This document shows positions 6,762 to 13,852 of a stretch of DNA of 15,475 nucleotides, one piece after another. Under the pieces are notes generated by a model. The model was not told the origin of the DNA and ran no database searches. It was given only the letters and a program-made list of their open reading frames with translations. The translations under genes were made by a program, and so were the position numbers. Within the stretch, counting starts at the first letter, position 1. Every line of letters begins with the position of its first letter. Origin of the DNA: CAVBBU01 sp963593765 (GTDB lineage: Bacteria > Bacillota > Clostridia > Lachnospirales > Lachnospiraceae); NCBI GenBank assembly GCA_963593765.1, contig CAVBBU010000043.1, positions 1-15,475 of the forward strand, read 5' to 3'.

Positions 6762-7829
6762 ATGAAGAAAAGAATTTTAGCAGTAGTAATGGCAGCTATG
6801 ATGGTTACATCTTTAGCAGCTTGTGGTGGCAGCTCTAGTTCAACTGACACAACAGCAGCAGAGACAACTACAGCAGCTGCAGCAGCAGAGGAGAAGACAG
6901 AAGCAGCAGAGGGTACAGAGGCAGCAGCAGGAAAGATCAAGGATCTATCAGAGCTTAAGCTTGCATTCATCGTTGGTACAGAGAATGATGCTTTCTATCA
7001 GAGCGTTGAAGAGGGTATCAAGGCTAAGTGTGAGGAGCTTGGTATACCAGCACCTACACTTGCAGACCAGCAGCTTGATGGAAACATCTGTTCAGACCTT
7101 ATAAACAACTATGTTGGTGCAGGCTATGATGCAGTAGCACTTTCAGCTAATGACCCAGCAGGTACAATGCCAGCTATACAGGCAGCAAACGAAGAGGGCG
7201 TTAAGATCTTCACATTTGACTGTACTATAGATGACCAGTATCTTGATCAGTATCTTGCATTTGTTGGTTCTAACAACAAGGCAGGTGGTGTTACAGCTGG
7301 TGAGTACGTTGTAGAGCATGCTCCAGAGGGCTCAACAGTTGGTTGTATCACATACGCTTCAGCACAGTCTACACAGGATCGTCAGGCTGGCTTCGAGGAG
7401 ACAGTTCAGGCAGCTATAGATGGTGGTAAGAACCTTACACTCATCGAGTCTATGGACGCTGATAACGATCAGGCTAAGGCAGCAGATATAATGCAGAACC
7501 TTATCACAAAGTATGGTGATGACCTTTCTTATATCTTCGTAGTTGGAGATCCTACAGGTTATGGTGCACTTTCTTCTATCCAGTCAGCTGGTGCTAGCAC
7601 AAAGATAGTTGGATTTGATGCAGGTGAGACAGCTTGTCAGTACATCGCTGACCCAGAGGTTGGTAAGATTTGGGAAGCAGAGGTTGCTCAGGATCCAGTT
7701 GGTATAGGTTCTGGCATAGTTGAGAAGATAGCTGAGTACTTCACAACAGGTACTATCGAGGGAGACCAGAAGGATCTTATCGAGTGTCAGCTTGTAACTG
7801 CTGAGAACGTTCAGGATTACCTTAAGTAA
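6762..7829 (+). CDS. Sugar ABC transporter substrate-binding lipoprotein (RbsB/AlsB-like)
   Basis: A 355-residue extracellular sugar receptor anchored to the membrane. Residues 1-20 are a lipoprotein signal peptide (MKKRILAVVM..., lipobox LAAC) with Cys21 as the lipid-modified residue. An Ala/Thr/Glu-rich linker runs to about residue 58. The periplasmic-binding-protein type 1 fold follows: LAFIVGTENDAFYQSVEEG (67-85, first strand and ligand loop), NNYVGAGYDAVALSANDPAG, GVKIFTFDC, and GFDAG near the hinge. This is the ribose/allose/galactose class (peripla_BP_4). It has a very strong AGGAGG site, and its codons (CTT, GGT, GCA, ACA, AAG; few CTA or AGA) look more optimised than those of neighbours, consistent with high expression. 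It is followed by a terminator-like hairpin before the ATPase gene. The ligand cannot be told from sequence. Confidence 0.93.
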   Translation: MKKRILAVVMAAMMVTSLAACGGSSSSTDTTAAETTTAAAAAEEKTEAAEGTEAAAGKIKDLSELKLAFIVGTENDAFYQSVEEGIKAKCEELGIPAPTLADQQLDGNICSDLINNYVGAGYDAVALSANDPAGTMPAIQAANEEGVKIFTFDCTIDDQYLDQYLAFVGSNNKAGGVTAGEYVVEHAPEGSTVGCITYASAQSTQDRQAGFEETVQAAIDGGKNLTLIESMDADNDQAKAADIMQNLITKYGDDLSYIFVVGDPTGYGALSSIQSAGASTKIVGFDAGETACQYIADPEVGKIWEAEVAQDPVGIGSGIVEKIAEYFTTGTIEGDQKDLIECQLVTAENVQDYLK

Positions 7830-7875
7830 TTTAAAGTAATTTTATATCAGTAGTAAAATGTAGTAACAGTTAGTC

Positions 7876-7911
7876 AAGGGTGCCTAGGGCATGAGTTCTA
7901 GGCACCCTTTT
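7876..7911 (+). terminator. Intra-operon terminator/attenuator after the binding-protein gene
   Basis: A perfect 12-bp stem is formed by AAGGGTGCCTAG (7876-7887) and CTAGGCACCCTT (7898-7909), with a 10-nt loop, and runs into TTTT. The stem is GC-rich and intrinsic-terminator-like, but the T tract is short. No promoter is visible between it and the ATPase gene. It therefore probably causes partial termination, so that binding protein is made in excess over ATPase, permease and enzymes. Confidence 0.85.
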
Positions 7912-7926
7912 AAATAAAAAGGCAAT

Positions 7927-7933
7927 GGAGGGG
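7927..7933 (+). promoter_or_regulatory. Ribosome binding site that fixes the ATPase start
   Basis: GGAGGGG at 7927-7933 lies 6 nt before the ATG at 7940. The earlier in-frame ATG at 7925 overlaps this site and has no spaced ribosome site of its own. Confidence 0.8.
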
Positions 7934-7939
7934 ACATGT

Positions 7940-9445
7940 ATGGAACCACTCTTACAGGTAAAAAATATTGCGAAGGAATTCCCGGGTGTTAAGGCACTTG
8001 AGGATATCAGCATCGATTTTTATCCAGGTGAGTGCCATGCTCTTGTTGGTGAAAATGGAGCAGGTAAGTCAACCTTGATAAAAATTATTGCAGCTATTTA
8101 TAAGCCGACAAGGGGCGAAGTTATACTAGATGGAAAGGTATGTAATTTCAAAACTCCAAAGGATGCTTTGGATGCAGGTATAGCAGTTATAGAGCAGGAG
8201 ACAGCGATCGCTCCGCACCTTACTGTAGCAGAGAATATGTACCTAGGCTGTGAGCCTAAAAAAGCAAATGGATTACTTGATCGTAAAAAGATGGAAGCCG
8301 ATGCAAAGGCTGTTTTAGATGAGATGGGCCTAGATATAGGCGTTACAACTCTTTGCTCTACACTTACAGCAGCACAGCTGCAGATGATAGAGATAGCAAA
8401 GGTTATTTCAAAGCATGCAAGAGTTGTTGTACTTGATGAGCCGACCTCTTCACTTTCTGAAAAGGAGATAGATTCTCTTTTTGAGCAGGTTAGAAAGATG
8501 AAGGCTGCTAATACAACTATGATTTATGTTACACACCGTATGGCTGAGCTGCCTATCATATGCGAGAAGTGTACTATCTTCCGTGATGGACTAAAGGTAG
8601 CAGAGTATAAGGTAAATGAAGTAAGCGAACAGACTATAGTCAACAGCATGGTTGGCCGTGAGCTGGGAGCATTTGTAAAAACGAAACATACCGCGAAGGA
8701 AGAGGTTCTTCGCGTTGAAAACCTTTCTCAGAAGGGTGTATTTGAAAATGTTAGCTTCCACGCTAATGCCGGCGAGATAGTAGCATTTTCCGGATTAGTA
8801 GGAGCAGGACGTACAGAGGTTATGGAGGCTATCTTCGGAGCAACTAAGATTACCTCAGGAAAGGTATTTTTATATGGCGAGGAAGTTCATATAAAGAATC
8901 CTGCAGATGCGATTCGTAGGAAGGTAGGACTAGCTACAGAGGACAGACGTCGTACAGGACTTCTTCTTACAAAATCAATCGAGGAAAATATAGCCCTGCC
9001 GAATCTTCCTTTCCACGCTAAGAACGGATTTGTCAATGTCAGCTGGGAAGTAGAAACAAGTAATGATTATATGGAGAAGCTTAAGATTAAGGCACCGAAT
9101 ATTAAAACGCTGTGCGGTAATCTATCAGGTGGTAATCAGCAGAAGGTTATACTTTCAAAGTGGCTTGCAGCAGGAGTTAAGCTTCTGATCCTTGATGAGC
9201 CTACAAAGGGTATCGACGTTAATGCAAGAGCAGAATTTTATGCACTGATGGATCAGTTTGTAGATGCTGGCGGATGTATCGTTATGATATCTTCTGATAT
9301 GCCTGAGATAATAAAGATTGCAGACCGTGCTTACGTTATGTGTGAGGGACGTCTGACAGGAGAGCTAGAGCGTGATGAAATCACAGAGCTTAATCTGATT
9401 TCTATTGCAAATCCGGTTACGGACGGTTCAAACAAAGGAAATTAG
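7940..9445 (+). CDS. Sugar ABC transporter ATP-binding protein (RbsA/MglA type, two ABC domains)
   Basis: A 501-residue tandem ATPase that powers the importer on the cytosolic face of the membrane. First domain: Walker A GENGAGKST (37-45), a degenerate signature LTAAQLQ (142-148) and Walker B VVVLDEPTS (162-170), with the H-loop His in YVTHR. Second domain: a P-loop lacking the usual GKS/T (GLVGAGRTE, 285-293), a canonical LSGGNQQK signature (395-402) and LLILDEPTKGID (415-426). This asymmetry is the normal state for RbsA/MglA proteins. The start at 7940 was chosen over the in-frame ATG at 7925 because GGAGGGG precedes it at proper distance and the protein then begins MEPLLQVKNI, as in the family. 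It lies 31 bp ahead of the permease gene. Confidence 0.93.
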   Translation: MEPLLQVKNIAKEFPGVKALEDISIDFYPGECHALVGENGAGKSTLIKIIAAIYKPTRGEVILDGKVCNFKTPKDALDAGIAVIEQETAIAPHLTVAENMYLGCEPKKANGLLDRKKMEADAKAVLDEMGLDIGVTTLCSTLTAAQLQMIEIAKVISKHARVVVLDEPTSSLSEKEIDSLFEQVRKMKAANTTMIYVTHRMAELPIICEKCTIFRDGLKVAEYKVNEVSEQTIVNSMVGRELGAFVKTKHTAKEEVLRVENLSQKGVFENVSFHANAGEIVAFSGLVGAGRTEVMEAIFGATKITSGKVFLYGEEVHIKNPADAIRRKVGLATEDRRRTGLLLTKSIEENIALPNLPFHAKNGFVNVSWEVETSNDYMEKLKIKAPNIKTLCGNLSGGNQQKVILSKWLAAGVKLLILDEPTKGIDVNARAEFYALMDQFVDAGGCIVMISSDMPEIIKIADRAYVMCEGRLTGELERDEITELNLISIANPVTDGSNKGN

Positions 9446-9476
9446 AAAATCCTATTTTAGAGAGAGGTAAAACAAA

Positions 9477-10463
9477 ATGAAAGAAAAAAATGCAAAGAAG
9501 TTAATTACAGATAACATTGTAATCGTCGTACTAGTTCTTCTAGTAATTGGCTTTTCTATAGGAAACAGTACCTTCCTAAAGACAGCTAATATAATCAATC
9601 TGTTTGGACAGATGTGTCTTAATGCTATACTGGCAACCGGTCTAACCTATGTTATTATACTAGGCGGTATAGATATAAGCGTTGGTTCTTCTATGGCTAT
9701 TACAGGTATTCTAGCAGCACAGCTTGTACTTGCACTTAATATCCAGGCAACACCAATGCTTATGATTATTCAGATTTTAGTTGGTGCAGTAGCAGGTGCA
9801 CTTATAGGCTTATTTATAGGCTGGCTAGTAGCCTACAGACGATTAGTTCCTATGATTTGTACGCTGGCACTTATGCAGGCATTTAGAGGACTAGCATATA
9901 TTATATCAGGCGGTGGCCCAGTTTATGGACTTCCAACAGGCTTTTCAGTTCTTGGTGCAGGACGTTTAATTAAGACTGAGGGCTTTAAGACTGGTATCAT
10001 TCCGGTAATCGTTATATTTACTATAGTAGTAGTTGTTATATTCCATATTATTCTTACAAAGACTGTATTTGGACGTCACGTATTTGCAGTTGGATCTAAT
10101 CCGGCAGTTGCACATATGTGCGGTATCGATACTAAGATGGTAACACTAAAGTGTCACATGATCTGCGGTATTACAGCAGGACTTGCAGGAGTTGTTGCTG
10201 CATCTAAGGTTAATAATGGACATCCTGCAACTGGTGATGGATATGAGATGTTTGCTATCGCTGCAACAGTTCTTGGCGGAACCTCACTAGCAGGTGGTTC
10301 AGGATCAGTAGCAAGAGCTATGTTTGGATGTGCTATTATAGCAGTTATTAACAATGGTATGACACTTATGGAGATTTCTGCATACTGGCAGAAGGTCGTA
10401 ATCGGTGCTATCATTATCCTTGCAGTTATGCTTGATATGGCACAGAAGGGTAAGAAAGAATAA
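9477..10463 (+). CDS. Sugar ABC transporter permease (RbsC/AlsC type)
   Basis: A 328-residue, strongly hydrophobic membrane protein with roughly eight to ten predicted membrane segments. It contains the family hallmark ILGGIDISVGSSMAITG (about residues 61-77). Further conserved segments are 'LVPMICTLALMQAFRGLAYIISGG', 'TVFGRHVFAVGSNPAVAHMCGID', containing the cytoplasmic coupling-helix region, and 'ATVLGGTSLAGGSGSV' near the C-terminus. The short Lys-rich N-terminus precedes the first helix. Only one permease gene is present, so the channel is presumably a homodimer served by the double ATPase, as in the ribose system. An AGAGAGGT ribosome site precedes the ATG, and the stop codon lies 2 bp from the start of the kinase gene, indicating co-translation. 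Confidence 0.93.
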   Translation: MKEKNAKKLITDNIVIVVLVLLVIGFSIGNSTFLKTANIINLFGQMCLNAILATGLTYVIILGGIDISVGSSMAITGILAAQLVLALNIQATPMLMIIQILVGAVAGALIGLFIGWLVAYRRLVPMICTLALMQAFRGLAYIISGGGPVYGLPTGFSVLGAGRLIKTEGFKTGIIPVIVIFTIVVVVIFHIILTKTVFGRHVFAVGSNPAVAHMCGIDTKMVTLKCHMICGITAGLAGVVAASKVNNGHPATGDGYEMFAIAATVLGGTSLAGGSGSVARAMFGCAIIAVINNGMTLMEISAYWQKVVIGAIIILAVMLDMAQKGKKE

Positions 10464-10465
10464 GT

Positions 10466-11434
10466 ATGAAATACTATTTGATTCTTGATATCGGTGGAAC
10501 AAAAACAACCTCGGTTCTCTTTGATGATAACGGAGAGCCGGTGACAGATTTTATAGTAAAAAAATCCAGAACCTACGAGGGCGAGGATGCGGTTTTTCAA
10601 AATACCGTTGAGCTAGCATACGAGGTTTTAGAAAAGGCTGGAAAGAAAAAAGAGGATTTATCCGGCATAGGCGTTGCCGCACCAGGACCGCTTGATTATA
10701 AAACAGGACTTATCATAGATGTTCCTATGATGGGCTGGAAGAATTTTCCGCTTGGTGACAGGCTAAGAAAAGAGTTCGGCGTTCCGGTTTTCGTGGAAAA
10801 TGATGGCAATCTCGGAGCACTTGCAGAGGCTAATATAGGCGTTGCAAAGGGCGAGAATGTAGTTTTATATCAAACCATCAGCACAGGCTGCGGCGGCGGA
10901 ATCGCAATAGGCGGTGAGATATATCATGGCCGCTCAGGCTTTGCAGGAGAGTTCGGTCACATGACCATTAACTTTGCAGGACCTTCATGTGGCTGCGGTG
11001 GAAGCGGATGCTTTGAGCTATATGCATCCGGAACGGCAGTTAATCGCCGAATGAAAAGAGATATAAAGGCTGGAATTAAGTCAAAGGCATTTGAGAGCAT
11101 AGATTATAATCCTGAAAAGGTAGAGGGAAGATATCTTAGCGAGGCAGCAGCCGCTGGAGATTTATATGCTATCGATATGCTTAGACAAGAGGGATATTAT
11201 ATAGGAGTTGGTTTATCAAATCTCATCAATCTGCTAGATCCGGATGTGATAGTTCTTGCAGGTGGGATGGCAAAGGCATATCCGTACTTTAAGCAAAGTA
11301 TGGTAGATGAAATAAAAAGACATGCCTGCTTCCCATTTGATGAGGATAGAATTCGTATTTCAAAGTTGAATGATAAAGTAGTTGCATATGGTGCATATGT
11401 TATGGTAAAAAAGGCTGTGGACAAAGGTCTATAG
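10466..11434 (+). CDS. ROK-family sugar kinase (glucokinase/allose-kinase-like)
   Basis: A 322-residue cytosolic kinase expected to phosphorylate an imported aldohexose, usually at C6. The ATP loop DIGGTKT (8-14) is intact, unlike in the ROK repressor of this window. VAAPGP (70-75), VENDGNLGALAE (110-121) with catalytic Asp113, and the zinc motif GHMTINFAGPSCGCGGSGC (His165, Cys175, Cys177, Cys182) follow in the expected order. LAGGMAKA marks the C-terminal adenosine site. Length fits glucokinase, mannokinase and allose kinase. It starts 2 bp after the permease stop, which ties it to the transported sugar. The preceding ribosome site is weak, so translational coupling is likely. Whether the acceptor is glucose, mannose, allose or another sugar is not decidable here. 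Confidence 0.92.
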   Translation: MKYYLILDIGGTKTTSVLFDDNGEPVTDFIVKKSRTYEGEDAVFQNTVELAYEVLEKAGKKKEDLSGIGVAAPGPLDYKTGLIIDVPMMGWKNFPLGDRLRKEFGVPVFVENDGNLGALAEANIGVAKGENVVLYQTISTGCGGGIAIGGEIYHGRSGFAGEFGHMTINFAGPSCGCGGSGCFELYASGTAVNRRMKRDIKAGIKSKAFESIDYNPEKVEGRYLSEAAAAGDLYAIDMLRQEGYYIGVGLSNLINLLDPDVIVLAGGMAKAYPYFKQSMVDEIKRHACFPFDEDRIRISKLNDKVVAYGAYVMVKKAVDKGL

Positions 11435-11458
11435 AATATTTGAAAAGAGGAGAATATT

Positions 11459-12394
11459 ATGCCACTAATTACAATGAAACAGATCATGGCCGATTCAGTA
11501 AAGCTTGCTACTACTGCATCAGACCCAAAGGACAGATATGCTGTAGGAGCATTTAACTTTAGTACCATACCAGAGATGGTAGGTATAGTTGAAGGGGCTC
11601 GCGAAAAGAATGCCCCAGTTATTCTTATGGCATCACTTGGTGCGATTAAGTATATCGGTTCACTAGAGCTTATTGCAGATGCTGCAAAGGGAATTGCAAG
11701 GACATATCCAGAGGTTCCGTTTTGCCTTCATCTAGATCATGCTACAGACCTAGAGCAGATTAAGCAGGCTGTTGTAGTTGGCTTTACTAATGTTATGATA
11801 GATGCTTCAAAGGAAGATTTTGAGGTTAATATTGCAAAGTCTAAGGAGATAGCTGATTTTGCACACAAGCACAGTCCTTATGGTATAGATGGCTGCTCGG
11901 TAGAGGCAGAGCTTGGTATGCTTGCAGGACATGAGGACAACATTCATGTTGAGGAATCAGGTAAGGCTTATACAGATCCAAAGCTAGTAAAGGAATTTGT
12001 AGAGAGCACAGGAATAGATGCACTTGCAGTTGCTATAGGAACAGCACATGGCTTCTATAAGGCAGAGCCTAAGATAGAATTTGACTTACTAGAGGAGATT
12101 CGTAAGCAGACAGATATAGCACTTGTGCTTCATGGTGGTACAGGCGTACCAGAGGACGACTTTAGAAAATGCGTTGCTATGGGTATGAGTAAGATTAATG
12201 TAGGAACCGGACTTAAGAAGGTTTATACAGATGCTGTAAGAGAGGCTATAAAGACGCTTCCTGAGGATGAATATGATCCACGTAAGATAGTAGGACCAGG
12301 ACGTAAGGCTATAGCAGCTGAGATAGCAAGTAAGAGTGATTTATTTAATTGTAGTGGAAAGGCACCAGCAGTGCTTAGAAGTATTTATGGATAA
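11459..12394 (+). CDS. Class II (zinc-dependent) aldolase, fructose-bisphosphate aldolase type
   Basis: A 311-residue class II aldolase that cleaves a ketose (bis)phosphate to dihydroxyacetone phosphate and an aldehyde. Motifs: YAVGAFNFST (27-36); HLDHATD (91-97) with catalytic Asp93 and zinc ligand His94; VEAELGMLAG, the second zinc-region motif; AVAIGTAHGFY with a zinc His; LHGGTGVP with a zinc His; and KINVGTGLK for phosphate binding. The insertion of about ten residues near the N-terminus (LATTASDPKDR) and the longer C-terminus distinguish it from the other aldolase in this operon. It is preceded by AGAGGAG. The final substrate (fructose-, tagatose- or another ketose-bisphosphate) is open. 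A second, divergent aldolase 2 kb downstream argues that at least one is not housekeeping. Confidence 0.88.
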   Translation: MPLITMKQIMADSVKLATTASDPKDRYAVGAFNFSTIPEMVGIVEGAREKNAPVILMASLGAIKYIGSLELIADAAKGIARTYPEVPFCLHLDHATDLEQIKQAVVVGFTNVMIDASKEDFEVNIAKSKEIADFAHKHSPYGIDGCSVEAELGMLAGHEDNIHVEESGKAYTDPKLVKEFVESTGIDALAVAIGTAHGFYKAEPKIEFDLLEEIRKQTDIALVLHGGTGVPEDDFRKCVAMGMSKINVGTGLKKVYTDAVREAIKTLPEDEYDPRKIVGPGRKAIAAEIASKSDLFNCSGKAPAVLRSIYG

Positions 12395-12407
12395 TGATTA
12401 ATAAAAG

Positions 12408-12435
12408 GGCAGGTATTTTGAAAAAAGTATCTGCC
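12408..12435 (+). repeat. Intergenic hairpin with GAAA tetraloop
   Basis: GGCAGGTATTTT (12408-12419) and AAAGTATCTGCC (12424-12435) pair over 12 positions, two of them G-T wobbles, around a GAAA (GNRA) tetraloop. Only two T residues follow, so it is unlikely to be an efficient terminator. It sits between the first aldolase gene and the VOC gene, upstream of the ribosome site AAGGAGG (12446-12452), and may stabilise or mark a processing point in the transcript. Confidence 0.6.
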
Positions 12436-12458
12436 TTAAGAGTATAAGGAGGTAAATA

Positions 12459-12884
12459 ATGCTAACAAATTTTGTAGAGGGATATCAGCATATAGGAATT
12501 CCAACAGACGACATTAATAAGACTGCTAAGTTTTATGAGGGACTTGGCTTTAAGCTAAAATGGGAGACTACATATGGCGGACATCCTGTAAAATTTTTCG
12601 AGCATGGCAACATTATAATCGAAACATATGAAAAGGATGGCGGTGCAACTAATGTAACAGGTGCGATAGACCATATAGCACTTAACTGCACAGACATAGT
12701 AGCATGCGTTAAAGAGGTTAAGGAAGGCGGTTACTATATTAATGAAGGACCTGCATATCTTCCTTACTGGGAGCATGGCGTAGAATATGTAACTATACTT
12801 GGACCAAACCATGAGATAGTTGAATTTATTCAAAAGTTTGCATCTGAAGAAGAAAAGGAAAGGGCGGTGAAGGCTCTTGGCTGA
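12459..12884 (+). CDS. VOC family (glyoxalase/dioxygenase fold) protein
   Basis: A 141-residue protein made of two beta-alpha-beta-beta-beta units of the vicinal oxygen chelate fold. The four positions that usually bind the metal are filled: His11 (YQHIGIP) and Glu55 (NIIIETYE) in the first half, His72 (IDHIALN) and Glu122 (HEIVEF) in the second. This H/E/H/E set is that of glyoxalase-I-like isomerases and epimerases. Possible roles include methylglyoxal detoxification linked to high DHAP flux, or an isomerase/epimerase step on a pathway sugar; the sequence does not decide. It has a strong AAGGAGG site and overlaps the following kinase gene by 8 bp, so its product is made with the kinase. Confidence 0.85.
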   Translation: MLTNFVEGYQHIGIPTDDINKTAKFYEGLGFKLKWETTYGGHPVKFFEHGNIIIETYEKDGGATNVTGAIDHIALNCTDIVACVKEVKEGGYYINEGPAYLPYWEHGVEYVTILGPNHEIVEFIQKFASEEEKERAVKALG

Positions 12885-13842
12885 GATATGGACAATGGGT
12901 GAAACCCTAGTTGAGATTATGAGAACTGAGGTAGATAAGCCTCTAAACGAAACAGCACTTTTTTCAGGACCATATCCTTCTGGCTCGTCTGCTATTATGA
13001 TTTCTACAGTAGCTAGAATGGGACATAGCTGCGGAATTATATCAGGAGTAGGTAAGGACGGCTTTGGCGAATGTATGCTAAACCGTCTAAAGAAGGACGG
13101 CGTAGATGTATCTAAGGTTTTAGTAGATCCGGACAGCTCGACAGCATGTGCATTTGTTGCATATGACAGCAAGGGAGATCGCAGATACCTATTTCACTGG
13201 GATGACACACCAGCTACTAAGGCAGTTATGCCAGATGTGACGGAAGCCTCACTTAAGGAAGCAAAATATCTCCACATCATGGGCTGTGCACTTACGGCAA
13301 AGCTTAGCTATGGCTGGGAGATAGTTAAAACAGCAAGGGCTATGAAGTCACAGGGGACTAAGATTAGCTTTGATCCAAATGTACGTGTAGAGCATCTTAC
13401 TAATCCAAGCAAGAGCAAGGAATCATTTGAAATTATCAATGCTGTTCTTGAGATTACTAATCTTTTTGCTCCAGGTCTTGATGAGCTAAAGCTTCTAACT
13501 GGAATAGATGATGTAGATGCAGCCGTTAAGAAATGCTTTGAGAATCCTAACCTAGAGATACTTATGCTTAAAAATGGCGACAAGGGCTCTAAGATATATA
13601 CAAGAGATGGACAGGTAATAGAGCAGGGACTTTTCAAGGTAAACTGCGTAGACCCTACAGGAGCTGGTGATAGCTCGATAGGTGCTTTCCTTTGTGCTCT
13701 CCTAGAGGGCAAGGATTTAAAGGAGTGTGCCGAGATAGCAGCTGCAGCAGGTGCACTTAATGTTGCAGCCTTTGGACCTATGGAAGGAAAGATTAGCCCT
13801 GAGAATGTTCAGGCACTTAGAGATGGAACCCTAAAGCTTTAG
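12877..13842 (+). CDS. PfkB-family sugar kinase with an unusual substrate-side motif
   Basis: A 321-residue ribokinase-fold kinase. It starts at a TTG (12877) overlapping the VOC stop, preceded by AGGGCGGTG at 7 nt; the next in-frame ATG (12895) would cut into the first beta strand (IWTMGETLVEIM), so TTG is preferred. The catalytic site is intact: FDPNVR (165-170), LLTG (206-209) and DPTGAGD (259-265) with Asp265. At residues 31-40 the protein reads GPYPSGSSAI where most PfkB kinases have GGAPxNxA, so the usual sugar-contacting Asn is absent. The setting next to a class II aldolase gene suggests that it makes the aldolase substrate (a ketose 1-phosphate or 1,6-bisphosphate). Tagatose-6-phosphate kinase-like or YdjH-like activity are alternatives. 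Confidence 0.86.
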   Translation: MAEIWTMGETLVEIMRTEVDKPLNETALFSGPYPSGSSAIMISTVARMGHSCGIISGVGKDGFGECMLNRLKKDGVDVSKVLVDPDSSTACAFVAYDSKGDRRYLFHWDDTPATKAVMPDVTEASLKEAKYLHIMGCALTAKLSYGWEIVKTARAMKSQGTKISFDPNVRVEHLTNPSKSKESFEIINAVLEITNLFAPGLDELKLLTGIDDVDAAVKKCFENPNLEILMLKNGDKGSKIYTRDGQVIEQGLFKVNCVDPTGAGDSSIGAFLCALLEGKDLKECAEIAAAAGALNVAAFGPMEGKISPENVQALRDGTLKL

Positions 13843-13852
13843 AGGAAGACTT

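Noticed and set aside
6494..6970. A 158-residue minus-strand frame rich in Ala/Ser/Val
   Set aside because: It is the antisense of the low-complexity lipoprotein linker and the end of the isomerase gene; composition reflects GCA/ACA repeats read backwards.
6823..7104. A + strand frame with poly-Gln runs
   Set aside because: It is a shifted reading of the GCA-rich linker of the binding-protein gene; no start site signal and no plausible protein.
7925..7939. An upstream in-frame ATG for the ABC ATPase
   Set aside because: It overlaps the GGAGGGG ribosome site that serves the ATG at 7940 and would add five residues not expected in the family.
10154..10600. A 148-residue minus-strand frame
   Set aside because: It overlaps the permease end and ROK kinase start, both certain on the + strand.
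12555..13172. A 205-residue open frame on the minus strand
   Set aside because: It lies across the VOC and PfkB kinase genes, which have clear family motifs on the + strand. The predicted peptide has no recognisable domain and no ribosome site was seen.
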